From Trichobilharzia szidati (Eukaryota; Platyhelminthes; Trematoda; Strigeidida; Schistosomatidae): DNA of 64,000 nt. The translations under genes were made by a program, and so were the position numbers. The stretch spans positions 47,527,564-47,591,563 of the forward strand of contig OX235279.1 of NCBI GenBank assembly GCA_944472155.2, written 5' to 3'. The notes under the pieces were generated by a model that saw only the letters and a program-made list of their open reading frames with translations, made no database searches and was not told the origin of the DNA. Of the stretch, positions 1-11,056 are shown one piece after another (the stretch's first letter is position 1; the number at the start of each line of letters is the position of its first letter).

Positions 1-110
1 AATACTAGATTGCCTGGCTGAATAATTTCACTTCATTTCAGTAACATATAAAATCTACTACCGTGAGGCAAAAACTTTTTCAAAGCTCATTATCGTGTAG
101 CATGAAATAT

Positions 111-950
111 TATTATTTATATTATTACTCTCTTGGATTCCGAGTAGAACACATCTCCACTTTGTTCTGTTTTCTGCCGTCCTCTTCAGCTGGGTCCACG
201 ATTGCCCATAATCTCTTATCTCCTTCTCCACACACTATCTCCTCCATGTCACCCTCGTACCGACCACCCACTCGTCGCTTCCCATTCGGGTTCCATTCGA
301 GCAATGATCTGGTGCACGATGTCATTTGACGGCCTCCTCTATGTATGCCCAATCCACCTCAATTTCCTCCTACACATTTCTTGAGCAATATGTTCTTGGT
401 TAGTTTGTTCCACTACAGAGTTTCTTGTTGCTAATTCTTTCTGGCCAGCCGGTCGGCTATTTGATCTTCACTATGGAACCAGACAGCGAAGTGGGCAGCT
501 GTTGATCAAAGTCTACATTAGCCTGTTGGAAATGCTTTCCGTTACACGCTGGCGCCAAGTTTGTGACCCATATGAAAACACTAACTGACTGACTGACTGA
601 CTTGACATTTGTGTTGAACATAATCCGAGTCTTGTTGTTTCTGTTGAGTGAGTTCAGAAGACTTTCAAATTGATTTCAGATTTATGGAGGCGTATCTTGC
701 CTTTCCACTTCTGGCTTTAATATCTTCATCCGTGTCGTCCGCTTGTGGTTGAAACAGTGCTTCGTAGATAATTGAATGAAGTTACCTCTTTTAAATTTCT
801 CCCGTTGATAGTGACTGGTGCAGTTCGTTGTCGCTGTGAACTAGTTATCTTCATCACCTCCGTCTTCTCTATGTTCACATGGAGTCCTGTATTCTCTGGC
901 CACTTCTTCAGCTAGTTTGTTGATTTTCGCCTGCAAGTCTACCAATTCAG
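111..950 (-). mobile_element. RTE/SR2-like LINE, 3' fragment (decayed)
   Basis: Read on the minus strand, this gives broken-frame remnants of the LINE reverse-transcriptase C-terminal half: a KLAEEV-like helix, a VNIEKTEVMKIT-like segment, an FNYL strand, then the WNPNGKRRVGGR and TW-type tail common to all copies in this window. The 3' end (about 111-150) is the terminal motif with a TTCCACTCGGAA-like sequence next to an ATT-rich tail. It is 5'-truncated and full of stops. It lies antisense in the presumed last intron of the ZEB-like gene. Clade (RTE versus a relative) is inferred from resemblance to schistosome SR2-type proteins. Confidence 0.8.
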
Positions 951-1197
951 TACGACAATCAATAAATATCATGGTTTTCTTAAAGCGAAAATCTCGTTTT
1001 TTAGGTTATGATTTATTAAGCTCCAAACTACAGTTCATTCATATTGTAATTGGCTAAATATACTGCCTACTTACAAGCCATGCAGTTAAATGATATGTCT
1101 ATTCAGTCATGATCCATTTTGAATTAACAATACGTATATATAAATGTATATGCTTATGTATGTTATTCTTCTTTTTTTTATTTATGAAATTGTTTAG

Positions 1198-1382
1198 GTC
1201 TTCGTCCATTTTCCTGCCGCACTTGTCTAAAAGCGTTTAAACACAAACATCATTTGACAGAGCACAAGCGTTTGCATACAGGTGAAAAGCCGTTCGAATG
1301 CCAAAAATGCGGTAAACGATTTAGTCATTCTGGATCATATTCACAGCACATAAATCATCGGTATAAATACTGTCGTTCATAG
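1198..1382 (+). CDS. zfh-1: Terminal exon of a ZEB/zfh-1-like zinc-finger transcription factor
   Basis: A pyrimidine tract ending in TTTAG at 1193-1197 is a good splice acceptor. The exon starts with two bases completing a split codon, then reads 60 residues to TAG at 1380-1382. It encodes two C2H2 fingers: C6-C9 with H22/H26, and C34-C37 with H50 and H53 or C58, joined by the linker HTGEKPF. The strings [12 protein letters not shown] and [11 protein letters not shown] are signatures of the C-terminal finger pair of ZEB1/2 and Drosophila zfh-1, which bind E-box DNA and repress transcription in the nucleus. The protein ends at RYKYCRS, two residues after the last cysteine, without the acidic tail of vertebrate ZEB. 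The homeodomain and N-terminal fingers must lie on upstream exons outside the window. The frame is intact and conserved, so this is a real exon rather than a TE fragment. Confidence 0.88.
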
Positions 1383-1913
1383 ATGAATATCAAGCATAAC
1401 TCCTTTCTTTCTTTCTTGTTTTCCCCTGTAGTTCAGTTTCCACTGAATGTTTCTGTTCTAGTCTTTCTCGGAAATTCCGTTACTCTTGTCTCCTTGGTTT
1501 TTCTTTTTCTATAATTGAGTTTTTTTCAACTGTACCGTTACAAAAAATTGTTGTTTCCGTCAATTTTTCTTAAAAAAATAGCTTCGAAGCATAATCTGTA
1601 GTAGTTACTTGGTTCAACGGTACCGCAAAACGTTTCATTTAATAACAAGGAAATCTAACTCCAAGAGAACTTATTCGGTGATGTAAATTGAGCCCGCCAT
1701 AGTCTTTTTTTTCCACAAACACAAAACCTCCTCAGTTTCATCGTAATCACCAACGAAGCGGTTCATCTGCCCACGGTGTCCTGTTCTTCCCTTCGAATAT
1801 TTTGGAGAGAGAAATGTCTGTTTACATTTCCCATCTACTTTCTTTTGCATCATTTTTTCTTTTCTAGTTTCTGTCTCCATCACCACACCTTTGATAAATT
1901 AGACGGGAATAAA
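1383..1913 (+). other. Probable 3' UTR of the ZEB-like gene
   Basis: This is T-rich sequence directly after the TAG stop, with no further open frame. The first clear AATAAA hexamer on the plus strand is at 1908-1913, a plausible poly(A) signal that would give a 3' UTR of about 530 nt. The minus-strand ORF inside it has no recognisable protein. The 3' end is inferred; no transcript evidence is available. Confidence 0.4.
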
Positions 1914-2351
1914 AACTATAGATGACGGAGAATGTGATAATGCTCAATTATGAATACATATATTTTTCTACAATTATCCTACAGCATCGTTCGCTTTCTG
2001 ACGAAATAACTCTCTAATGCCCAAGTCTCCCTCCCAATGACAACCTCTTTCTTCTTCTTCTTCACTATTAGTCCGCGTATAAATTTACAACCTGAATTCT
2101 GTTGTTACACAGATGTTTTGGGTTTTGTTTTTGTTTTGATAAATTAGTACAGTTTTTGTATTGAAAAGAAAAAATTCCTGAAATGAATTAGATTCATATG
2201 ATGTTAATGAGATACATTCCCAACTTAACTATTTCCTACATTTATATTTCTGTCATTATTCGATAAAGAAAAGATAATATTCACTGAATAATGCTTGTTC
2301 ATTTTGTATTCGGTTATTTTACTAAATCTTAAACTAGGAAAATCATACATC

Positions 2352-2550
2352 AGTTAATTGGTAGATGGTGACTAACAGTGGAATCCAGGATAAAGCGCAT
2401 TTCGTCCTATTTGGGACTCGTTAGCTGGATGTACCTGCATTCCGCAGTGAGTGATGATGTTCCCACCGAGGCTCGAACCCAGTGCCCATAGTTTCGAACG
2501 CCAAGGCGTTATCCACTAGACCACTTGCGTCACGAGAGCCACCTTTTGTG
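2352..2550 (-). mobile_element. Sm-alpha-like SINE with degenerate hammerhead ribozyme
   Basis: On the minus strand a tRNA-like head (A-box-like TGGTCTAGTGGATAA near 2512-2530, B-box-like GGGTTCGAGCC near 2468-2480) is followed by a hammerhead at about 2380-2436. Stem I is ATCCAG/CTGGAT, stem II is GTCC/GGAC with loop CAAATA, and GAAA is present. The short AU/AU stem III and the cleavage triplet AUC also fit. The core reads CTAACGA instead of CTGANGA, so the essential G5 is changed to A and activity should be lost. The layout matches the established Schistosoma Sm-alpha hammerhead SINE. Confidence 0.88.
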
Positions 2551-3125
2551 CAACGGGTCGTATTAATTAATCGATCGGAAATCATATATCAGTCTACGCT
2601 AAGTAAATAAGCAACTGGTCTAAGTATGCGTTTGTGAGCTTCGTGCGGAATTGGTTGGTTTCAAGGTGCATTATGCGAAATGAACATGACACCATAAATG
2701 CGTAAAATGCTGTCTACCATTGACTGATTGAGATGGGTGGTTGGATAGTGCTCACATCAACCAGTAATGTCTGCTAGCCATATCGGATCAACCTAGACAT
2801 CGGATGGACATATCGATCGCCTGGGGCCAAGCTCATCTGCGATGCATCAGGTTTAACTCAGCGTAAAATTCGAAACATGCCACCAGTTGCAAACTATCTG
2901 ACAGCTATTTTAGCTAATATCAGTTATTGACTAGATGTGCATCGGAATCGAATCTGAAGGTCTATATATAGCTAAATCTAAAATAATCATTTCCATATTA
3001 TCTTAGGAAGAGGCGTATTCGCTAGAAGATAACTTCATACGTAGCGTTGAAAATCGCCATAAAAAAATTCACCTTCAATGATTCAGTTTTTAAAACTGAT
3101 TTATCGTAGATTGTGTGTTGTTTGT

Positions 3126-3300
3126 GAATCGGTGATTCAATGGTAAAATTCTCACCGGCCAGAAAAGCGGTCAAGGTTCAATCCCCAGTCAATGAATGGG
3201 TATGAGGCCATAAACCCTATTGCATAAAAACAACACCGTTACTGAATCTTCAAAAACAGCTTGAAGAAGTCCTATGATCTACTCGGTACACAAAAGAATG
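3126..3300 (+). mobile_element. tRNA-Gly-like SINE (SINE-C variant)
   Basis: The head at 3126-3190 resembles tRNA-Gly: ATCGGTGATTCAATGGTA and AATTCTC, then the B box GGTTCAATCCC. The downstream 110 bp (TGAGGCCATAAACCC, AAAACAACACCGTTACTGAA, AGCTTGAAG, CCTATG) is a diverged copy of the SINE-C body seen at 8.7 kb. It is not a functional tRNA gene: the T arm and acceptor do not pair. Confidence 0.65.
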
Positions 3301-3929
3301 AAACAAAAATTGTTGAATGTTGAATCTTGGAGTATATCGCTTTGTCAGCATTAATGTTCTTCATTCACTAACATTTCGGGCATTTTATGGATATCCACAG
3401 TCTCACTAGTAGACAGAAAATGCGGTGGTGGCGTACACTGCGTGAAACAAGCCAACTTAGAAATTTTGCAACAAAAACACCAAATGACTCACTGTTTGAA
3501 AGCAAAAGTTCGTTGTGCATTATAAACAGAATAATAATCATGCAGAAACTGATTCACTCAACTGCTTCACATTGGGAGCATACAGAAAAAAAATCAAGAT
3601 TAGTGGAACCTATCGCATAAATTTAAAGGTTTAGATTTAATTACAGAAGACTAATCAATGCATCTGTCGGAGCCTAATGATTATAAGTTGAAAAAAAATG
3701 CTACAAAGTAAGAAAGTGGAATATATTCAGTAAAAGACAATGGTAACTTCACCCGTGAAATTACAAAAGCGATGAAGTTATGTTTGGATTAAGAAGCTGA
3801 AAAGTTTTCCACATATTACTTAATTTCTTAAAGACTGTTTCTGTCAAAAGCCGAGAATTTGCCATTGCTCGCAAAGTACTGAGTATTCTGCGGTGGATTG
3901 TAAGTATACTTAAGTGTAGATTTCATCAG

Positions 3930-4095
3930 AAACCAGTACCAGTTAAAGACCCCTGAAAGTCAGGAGCGCTGTTTCATCCTAGTTATGGACTCTTCAATAG
4001 TGCTTACTCGCTATTCCCCTAGAGATCGAACCCATAACCTTGAGGTTACAGGGACAAGCTCGCTGAACATTCAACCACTTGAACTGGAATTCCAA
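3930..4095 (-). mobile_element. SINE-B copy with hammerhead-like remnant
   Basis: Minus-strand order: A-box-like AAGTGGTTGAATGTTCAGCG, B box GGGTTCGATCTC, then TTGAAGAGTCC...AGGATGAAACAGCGC. This is the SINE-B hammerhead-like segment with core and stem changes. The 3' tail is missing, and the copy is strongly decayed. Confidence 0.6.
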
Positions 4096-4200
4096 TGAAC
4101 CATGATCTACTTCTATAGTGATATTAATTCACATCCATAATTTAAGACATTTATTCATTTGAAGCTGTTTTTCAAGGAGCCAAAGTTGTTTTGTAATTAA

Positions 4201-4930
4201 AACTGAAGTTTTTGTTTTTAAAAAGTACGTTGTCTCTTCAAAACCACCCCTATTCTATGTTCAAGAAATAAGGACAAACTACCTAATTTTGCCTCTTCTA
4301 TGTGTGTCTACCAGTTTGACTGCAGCTGCGGAGCCAGCTACATTGGGCGTACAATTAGGCAGTTTCAACGTCGTATTTCTGAACATCATCCAGCGTGGTT
4401 AAGCAAGGGACAAACAAAATCTATTCGGAGTTCTATTTTAGCACATCTTGTTGATACCGAGCACAAGGTTGATGTGAATACTGCTATCAAAATCATTTAT
4501 CGCATTCCGACTAATCTCAACTTTGCTCTAAGAGTTCGTCTTCTACAGACAGCAGAAGCAATCGGAATCCACCTTAAGAAGCCAAGCCTATGTGTACAGA
4601 AGAAATTTGTACAGCCACTTTGCTTACCGTGGCCATCCTTACAAGACAGGACTACGTCGCCCCCCTCCCTCTATTAAATTATAATTGTCCAAATTATTTT
4701 ATTTTATTTTTATTTTGACCGCTTCATCTCTAATTACGTGTTATTCTTGTAAAATTAATTTATTCTATCCATTTCTACTTTTTAAATGTGTATTGATTTT
4801 CTGCGTTAGTTATCTACCCATTGACATTTCGACACTGTTTAAATATTGTTAACAAACATATCACCACTTGTTTGGTAAATTGTTGTGTATTGTAAAAATG
4901 CTATATATATTAGAGTAGAGCCAGAGAAGA
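4201..4930 (+). mobile_element. Penelope-like element fragment: GIY-YIG endonuclease and 3' region
   Basis: An open frame through 4300-4677 encodes the PLE endonuclease domain: CVYQFDCSCGASYIGRT (GIY-YIG core), RISEH, LVDTEH, TAEAIGIHLKKPSLCVQKK, then the terminal LPW-type end, extended by about 15 residues. The conserved CxC zinc-knuckle-like pair precedes the YIG motif, as usual in PLEs. The reverse-transcriptase half is absent, so the copy is 5'-truncated. An AT-rich 3' flank follows. This subfamily differs from the copies at 28, 40 and 53 kb. Confidence 0.85.
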
Positions 4931-6117
4931 GGATCTAATTGAAAAGTAAATATTTCTTCGCTCAATCTTTTGTGTTTTTAAAAAAAGCTACAGCTGAATT
5001 ATTGCTTATATGGTGTCGTTGGGTACTTAACCGTTCGGAATTTTTCATAGGGCTCAAAATTGCTCTCGACATATTAGAGAAAATGCAAGCTTATTTGCGG
5101 CTGCCCATGAAACAGAACTAGGTTGAATTTATAGATTGATTTGTTGAGATGTTTCGTAAAAATCCCGAGCTTGAAAAGCCATAATATAATATTAGTGAAG
5201 TGGTTCATCAAAACTTCCCCATTTTCTGCCAATTGTCATTGTCAAATAACTCTTCATACGAAATAACATTAGCTTCAGGTCCATTTTAAATTGACGAGTC
5301 TTGGAAAGCTACTTCTTGTTAGTTTGAGACCTCTAAATAACCTACTTCAAATACCATATGACTAATACAGAACGTGTGTTTGGTTTTGAGGCCAGAGTTT
5401 CATTATGTAGTCACTGCGTTAAATTCAATCCAAGCAGTGATCATTGTGAAAGTTATATTTCTTTTGTAGTATAATAAATTCTTTCTACTTACAGATGAAT
5501 CTGATAGCTTAATATGCGACTGCATAACTTAGTTATTTAAGCAAGACTCTATAGCTGTGAAAATTCCAAATCTGAGAGCACAATTCAAGTTCTGTAATGA
5601 ATAATTTCTGTTGGGAGTACACCAAGATCAGGTGGATAATTTACCATAAATAGTCCTATTTGTATTACCATTTCAAGATACAAAAAGCTGATGGATAAGA
5701 GAACCACTGGATAAACAGAAGATGCTACGAATATGACATCATCATAATTAATTCACCTCTTTTAAATTGACTATTCTGCCAGCAGACACAAGAGCTTATA
5801 AAAGGAAGTAAACTTTGATAAGAGTTATAACAGTGGGAATTTATGCACTTTAAAGCACCGAGAAAATGGAAAAGACTATAATCAGAACAAAATAATGAAC
5901 TGAAGGTTACTGTAGGCATCTAGCTACTTCTTGCTGGGAAAAGGGTGTTTAGCTCTCAATTCAGTTGCCAGCTTTATAGACAAATTGTTAACACTACCAT
6001 TTGCTCGCGTGTCGTATCCAAAAGGTGTCTCAGAGTATCTTAAGGTATTCCAAGAGATTCATCTTGAAGTAAAGAAACGTTGCATCTCTGAAAATCTGCA
6101 CAAATATCAAACCACAG

Positions 6118-6164
<47 letters not shown>

Positions 6165-6600
6165 TGGACAGCATTACAGCACAGTGCACCGAAACAGAAA
6201 AGCTGAACACTTTATCGGCTGCAGTCAAGTTTATGAATTTGAAAGTCAATCGGGTAGTATATGGAATGAAATAACTGAAAAAAGTACTCCCATTCGCTTA
6301 GTGGATTATATTGTATGTTGAAAAGGAGACAAGCATCTCAACAATGTAATTAATAAATAGCTTATGGATAGAAGACACCTTACCGACGTCTCTAGCTGCT
6401 TTAGGTCATTAGGCAGGCTGAAAATGTCAGATTAATGCTTCTCAAGGAAGCGATTATTGCAAAACATTTCGACCAGATCCATATTTATAAGAAAGTCTCC
6501 CTTTGTCAATGTAAATATATTCCGATTTATAGTAAATTGACCTCTTAACTTTTTGTTTTTCCCGCCTACTTGTTTCAACTCAACTAATTCCATCACAAAT
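4931..6600. other. AT-rich sequence, no gene recognised; (CT)n(TA)n at 6117-6161
   Basis: Short ORFs here have no recognisable domain and atypical composition. A compound microsatellite of CT repeats (6117-6132) followed by TA repeats (6133-6161) is the only clear structure. I see no RNA gene or conserved motif. Confidence 0.4.
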
Positions 6601-6619
6601 CTCTCGTGTTTTGAGTTAT

Positions 6620-6929
6620 CACTTAATTTGGTATGAGTGAAAGTGTTAAGGTAGAAGAAGAGAGACTTGGTAACGAAATGTTTAGGAACTGGTATCTTTA
6701 TGCCAAATTACGTACACCTTATTACAAATCACATTTGCGCAGATCTTACATGTTGTGCTATTTATGGCCTTCATATTGTGTTTCTTCGTGTTCTTTAATG
6801 TCTACTATGTATCTCCGCAACGCTGAATCATTTGCTTCCTCTAACATCAAATCTCTCCCTGTATTTCATGTTTATTCTGATGAACGTTTCCTTATATACT
6901 ACTGATAAATCTTATCAGTAGCACACGCC
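6620..6929 (-). mobile_element. LTR of a Ty3/gypsy-type retrotransposon (partial)
   Basis: On the minus strand the segment begins TGTGGCGTGTGCTACTGATA just after a G-rich polypurine tract (complement of the C run at 6937-6945), which is where a 3' LTR should start after the pol remnant at 6960-7620. The same sequence recurs at about 16330-16590 (same strand sense) and 22154-22415 (inverted), each time without pol. Homology to those copies supports an LTR; its far end was not defined. Confidence 0.55.
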
Positions 6930-6959
6930 ACACTCGCCCCCCCCTATCAAATAGTTTTG

Positions 6960-7620
6960 AATGGAGCCGCTCCTACCTTCTTGGTTCTACTCGTCCCTGT
7001 TGCATCTTGGTTCCGGCTTCTTTATCCTACTGAATCCATTTCGGCAGTTGGCTGATGTTAACCCGTTTCTGCTTATTTCCTCTTTTGATGGTATAAATGG
7101 GGCCACGTTTCTCGGTGACAGTGTATGGTCCTTCCCACTTCAAAAGGAGTCTCCGTGAACCTGGCCCACATCAAACCGCATACTTTCTTTCTCTACATTT
7201 TACTTGATCGCCGACCTCAAAGGTTGTGCATCCCTTCTTTTCTCCATGTTTTGATTTCACGGTGTCTTCTGTTTATGCTTCACATTCCTGACGGCTTCTT
7301 TCCGCTCCATTCGCAGCCTTATCATATTGCACTCCTGGTGAAGGGGCCACGTTGTGCTGTGTATTGGTAGTCGTGGTTTCCTCCCATACATCATCTGGAA
7401 TAGTGATTTGTTTGTTATTTCATAGATCCCACAAGAAGCTCCGAATGTCTCCTCCCTCGGAAGCAGTCGGCCATGAAATCTTCATTGTTTGCAGGCAGCG
7501 ACACCAATTGTAGCGGTAGAAGACGAGAGACTGTCAGGAAACCTTCACCTTCCTCTACAGCATTACTTGCATACCTACTGATTTGACAGCTTTTGTCTTT
7601 TTCTAACATCTTATTTCAGC
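6960..7620 (-). pseudogene. Ty3/gypsy integrase C-terminal remnant
   Basis: The minus-strand translation around 7200-7045 reads FEVGDQVKCRERKY, then LLLKWEGPYTVTEKRGPIY and KRVNISQLPKWIQ with a stop. That is the GPY/F-type module at the end of gypsy-group integrases (G-D-x-V, then WEGPY, then an N-I-x-x-L end). Upstream sequence to 7620 is frameshifted and has stops. It would have integrated retroelement cDNA; this copy is dead. Boudicca- and Saci-type gypsy elements are known in schistosomes, but the family was not determined. Confidence 0.72.
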
Positions 7621-8660
7621 TGCGATCGCTAATCAAGGAATGTGGTGAACAGGCTAAAGCTGTCAGTTTATTGTTACTTGTTTGGTAGTAATTAACGGCG
7701 TAAAACAAGATATGTCTTAGATATGCTTGCTTCCTAACAAGTAGCGGTGTTCTTACTGAAATTTGAATCCAGTGGACAGTATAATTCAGTGGTATTTATC
7801 TATGTTTTTTAGACTAACTTGCCTCACAAAAGATGGTTTTCATGGCTTGGCATAAAAGCCCGTTATATCTTATGGTTTGGTTTACAATGAAACAAAACAG
7901 ACTTCTGTGAACACATTGGCTTTTGATATATAGCCCAGCGACATACCGGATGAATACTGAAAGAACCTTTGTAATTCATGCTCAGATTTCACTCAATAAA
8001 TTACCAAGAAACACCACTCCTTACCATTTGGAATTGCATGCTATTCCGATCAGTTTAGCAGAACACAACTGCAACACTTTTTAAAATGTTTTTCTGCTGT
8101 TTACCCCGAACTTCAGTAATATGCTGAAGCACAAACACTCAATACTTGGTCAGTGATTTTGTAAAACGTTTACTAATTAGTCGACACTTTATCCGTTATC
8201 CTACAAGTATACCCTTTGCTAGTACTATTGAAGAGAACGAGACAGATTCTGCGCTTATAAGGGCAAATTAAAGTGAACAAATAACACTGATTCCAATATT
8301 TTCAATATAATAAACTATTCTTATTAAGAGTGTTTTGTTCTTCTCTGAGTGTTCGGTATCCATCATTAAGTCATCTGATTATATCTCTGTGGTCTTCGGA
8401 GTGATAAAAACCCACTACATCTGGTACTATTACCTTGCAAAATGAAGTCAAGTAAGCAGTCATAGGGACATATTTTCTATACATATACATACTTTCTATA
8501 GAAGACATAGTGAGCAGATATCTAGCAGCATGCACAAAGAGATCTTCGATAAACTTTCTATTTTCAAATGAAACAAAAACCATAACTTTTACGGAAATGT
8601 CGAGAACTACGTAACCCATAGTTCATAAATAATTAGTGAAGACAATTATTTTCAGATGTG
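7621..8660. other. AT-rich sequence, nothing recognised
   Basis: No coding signature, tRNA-like box or hammerhead core found on either strand. Confidence 0.4.
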
Positions 8661-8673
8661 AAGGAAGTCATTG

Positions 8674-8911
8674 TGTGCGTCGGTGGCACAGCGGTTAGGA
8701 CGCTCGCCTACCGTGCACATGGTCCGGGGTTCGATCCCCGGCCGGCGCACTCCTTTACCTCGCTAAGCCAGTAATAGAACTGGCAAAGAGGGAAGGTCGG
8801 GCATGAGGCTAGCAACCCCATCCTGTAAAAGTAAACACCACTGCTATCGAAACTTCGAACCTCTAGCTTGAAGCCCTCTGATGTTCCACTGGGAAGGTGA
8901 AGGAATAAAAA
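8674..8911 (+). mobile_element. SINE-C, full length with 13-bp target-site duplication
   Basis: The head is an almost complete tRNA-like cloverleaf (8676-8750): acceptor GTGCGTC pairs with GGCGCAC, A box GGTGGCACAGCGGTTAGGA, and T arm CCGGGG-TTCGAT-CCCCGG. The body ends TGTTCCACTGGGAAGG then GGAATAAA. The 13-bp repeat AAGGAAGTCATTG is present at 8661-8673 and again at 8912-8924, a perfect duplication that marks retroposition by target-primed reverse transcription and a fairly recent insertion. The boxes should recruit RNA polymerase III. Confidence 0.92.
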
Positions 8912-9309
8912 AAGGAAGTCATTGGTGTTATCTGTCTTAGACATTTTCTTAACTGAATCATCATATTCATCCAGCACTGTCATCTGTGTTTATAAACATT
9001 TTCCTATTTGTAATATTATTTCGCGTGACTAGACAGCTTCTTGAATTTAATAATATAAGCTGTATACTGATTCTGTCTTGTTGTCATAAGTAGCTTATCG
9101 GTGGATATCCAAATACCGAGTTGTACACACCAGTGTAATTCTGTGAGTATTTTTTCTCTCACTGAGTGCATAAAACAAAATAAACTAGTCAAATCTCCCA
9201 CGACAACAAAGTGTACTAAGTTTACCAACGGAGTCTAAGAGATGAAAATACAGCAAACAGGTTTAACAGCTTAGCAAACCTTGCTTTTCACTTACGCATA
9301 ATATTCAAC

Positions 9310-9650
9310 TATTGGTTTTGTAGGGATTTTGTTTGATTGCATGGAGGATTTCATCATGAGCTGACATTGGTTAGAGAACCACTGGAAAACCTAGGAGTAC
9401 TGGACAGCTGTTTTGTCCCAGTTTGGGACTCTTCGTCAGCACACACCCACCAGGATTCGAACCCAGGACCTTCTGGTTACAAGGCGAGCTCGTAGACCAT
9501 TGAGCCACTGGGACCCAATCCAGTGATCCTTGAATTCTAACTTCTGCCAATTCACGACATAGCGCGATCTGATGCTCACTAGTGACTGGCCCTATTCAGG
9601 CAGTTAACCTGGGGTTCTAGTGGGAAGCCGTGACCAGTAGGGTACAGCAG
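9310..9650 (-). mobile_element. SINE-B copy
   Basis: Minus-strand order: a 5' module (GTGACCAGTAGGG-like, about 9640-9540), tRNA-like boxes (CCCAGTGGCTCAATGG and GGGTTCGAATCC, about 9515-9450), then a hammerhead-like segment at about 9390-9450. In that segment stem I GTGCTG pairs with CAGTAC, stem II is GTCCC/GGGAC and stem III is ACAGCTGT, but AAAA replaces GAAA. The 3' tail GTCAGCTCATGATGAAATCC runs to 9310. Confidence 0.8.
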
Positions 9651-10164
9651 GTTGAAGATGAGACAGTAACTCATCGAAGAAGACATTGCGAAATGGTTAC
9701 GCATAATAGTTAAAACTTGAAAGGATAGTTTACAACAACATTTAGTCTTCAATACAACAAGCCAAATTATTAACGGGAAACTGTTTTGAATGCTTTAAAG
9801 TCAATCCCAATACCATTCATTTATCTGATATACGGTTAGTTGCCTTCTTAAATATCAACCAGTAACCAACCTTCGCCCAACTTGTGTAAACCTGCAGCAA
9901 TAACACAGTCCTTATTGAAACTTCAAATTGCGTCACACGTTATACCTCAGTTAAAATAAATTTTTCACTTCTTATCTTGTAGTCCCATTGTAACACAGAT
10001 ATTTATGATCTCACCGAAAAGCTTCTAGGCCAAAATCAGATCGCATTTACGACATGCTAGCTAGCTAGCTTCTTTGTTTGATAATACAAAGACATCATAC
10101 TCCATCAATTTTGTTTGTCCTCTAGTTCTACATTTTCATGGTAAGGAAGTCAGTTTAAACTTTA

Positions 10165-10530
10165 TATTTACTTCGGGTTTGACTACGGATTGATGTGAGT
10201 TAGAGAACCATTGAAAACCAGCTGAGAGTACTGGATAGCTGTTTCGTTCCAATATTGGACTCATCGGCACTATGTACCCACCGTCTTTCAAACTTACAAC
10301 CTTCCATTTACAAGTCAAGCTCATATACCATTCAGCCACTGCGACCCGATCCAATGGTCAATGAATTCCAGCTTCTACCGATTCGTGATTTTAGCGCGAC
10401 CACCAGCGAATGCCATAAGTGAGTATTTGTCTTCACTCCTGACCAGATGGCCCTCACTGGTCACGACTTCCCACTAGAACTCCAGGAAACTTCGTCTGGT
10501 AGCCAGTCACTAGTGAGCATAAGATTAACT
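10165..10530 (-). mobile_element. SINE-B copy
   Basis: Same architecture as the 9.3-kb copy. The hammerhead-like part (about 10226-10285, minus strand) has GATGA-GTCCAATATTGGAA-CGAAA-CAGCTATC, with a self-complementary stem II, GAAA present and a disturbed first core base. The tRNA-like boxes are decayed (B box TAAGTTTGAAAG). The 5' module with AACTCCAGGAAACTTCG-like sequence extends to 10530. Confidence 0.72.
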
Positions 10531-11056
10531 TTCAAGACGTAGTTTTATATATTCATTTATATGCTTATATTTATTACCACATCATGGTAATCCCTGATAT
10601 AAAACGATCTATGAAAAACACTACATTTTATAGATTGGTAGTGGTACCAAAATACTGAGAATCACAGCTTCAGATAATTATCATAATAATACCCTGAAAT
10701 GCATTCATCTGTTGGCATAGTCTGCACCATCCAAAACAGACTCATACAGAAGTTTCTAATGCTATGTGATACAGTTTCGTTGAAAAAAAATCACCGACAC
10801 TTTAGGTTAAATCGCGCAACTTACCCTTTTTTTCATAAATGTTTGCTCAGTTTTCCAGTTATTTGTTGTTAAGTAAGTGGTGAGGAGAATGAGTGTGTGT
10901 CAAATATCTGAACGAAACAGGATTATTAGGAGTCCGTTGACTACTACAGGATCTACTTGTGTTTAATTCTAATTCGACATTTGCTGATGATGAGTTAATG
11001 AGAAAGGCTAATCATACTGGCATTAGAACAGTCATGGTTTCGTCGGCAGTATATTT

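Noticed and set aside
8676..8750. Possible functional tRNA gene
   Set aside because: The cloverleaf is the head of a dispersed SINE with the same body at 11.1 and 33.9 kb and a 13-bp target duplication; anticodon arm does not pair well.
10062..10070. Short GCTAGCTAGCTAG tandem as a regulatory palindrome
   Set aside because: Simple tetranucleotide repeat with no neighbouring gene.
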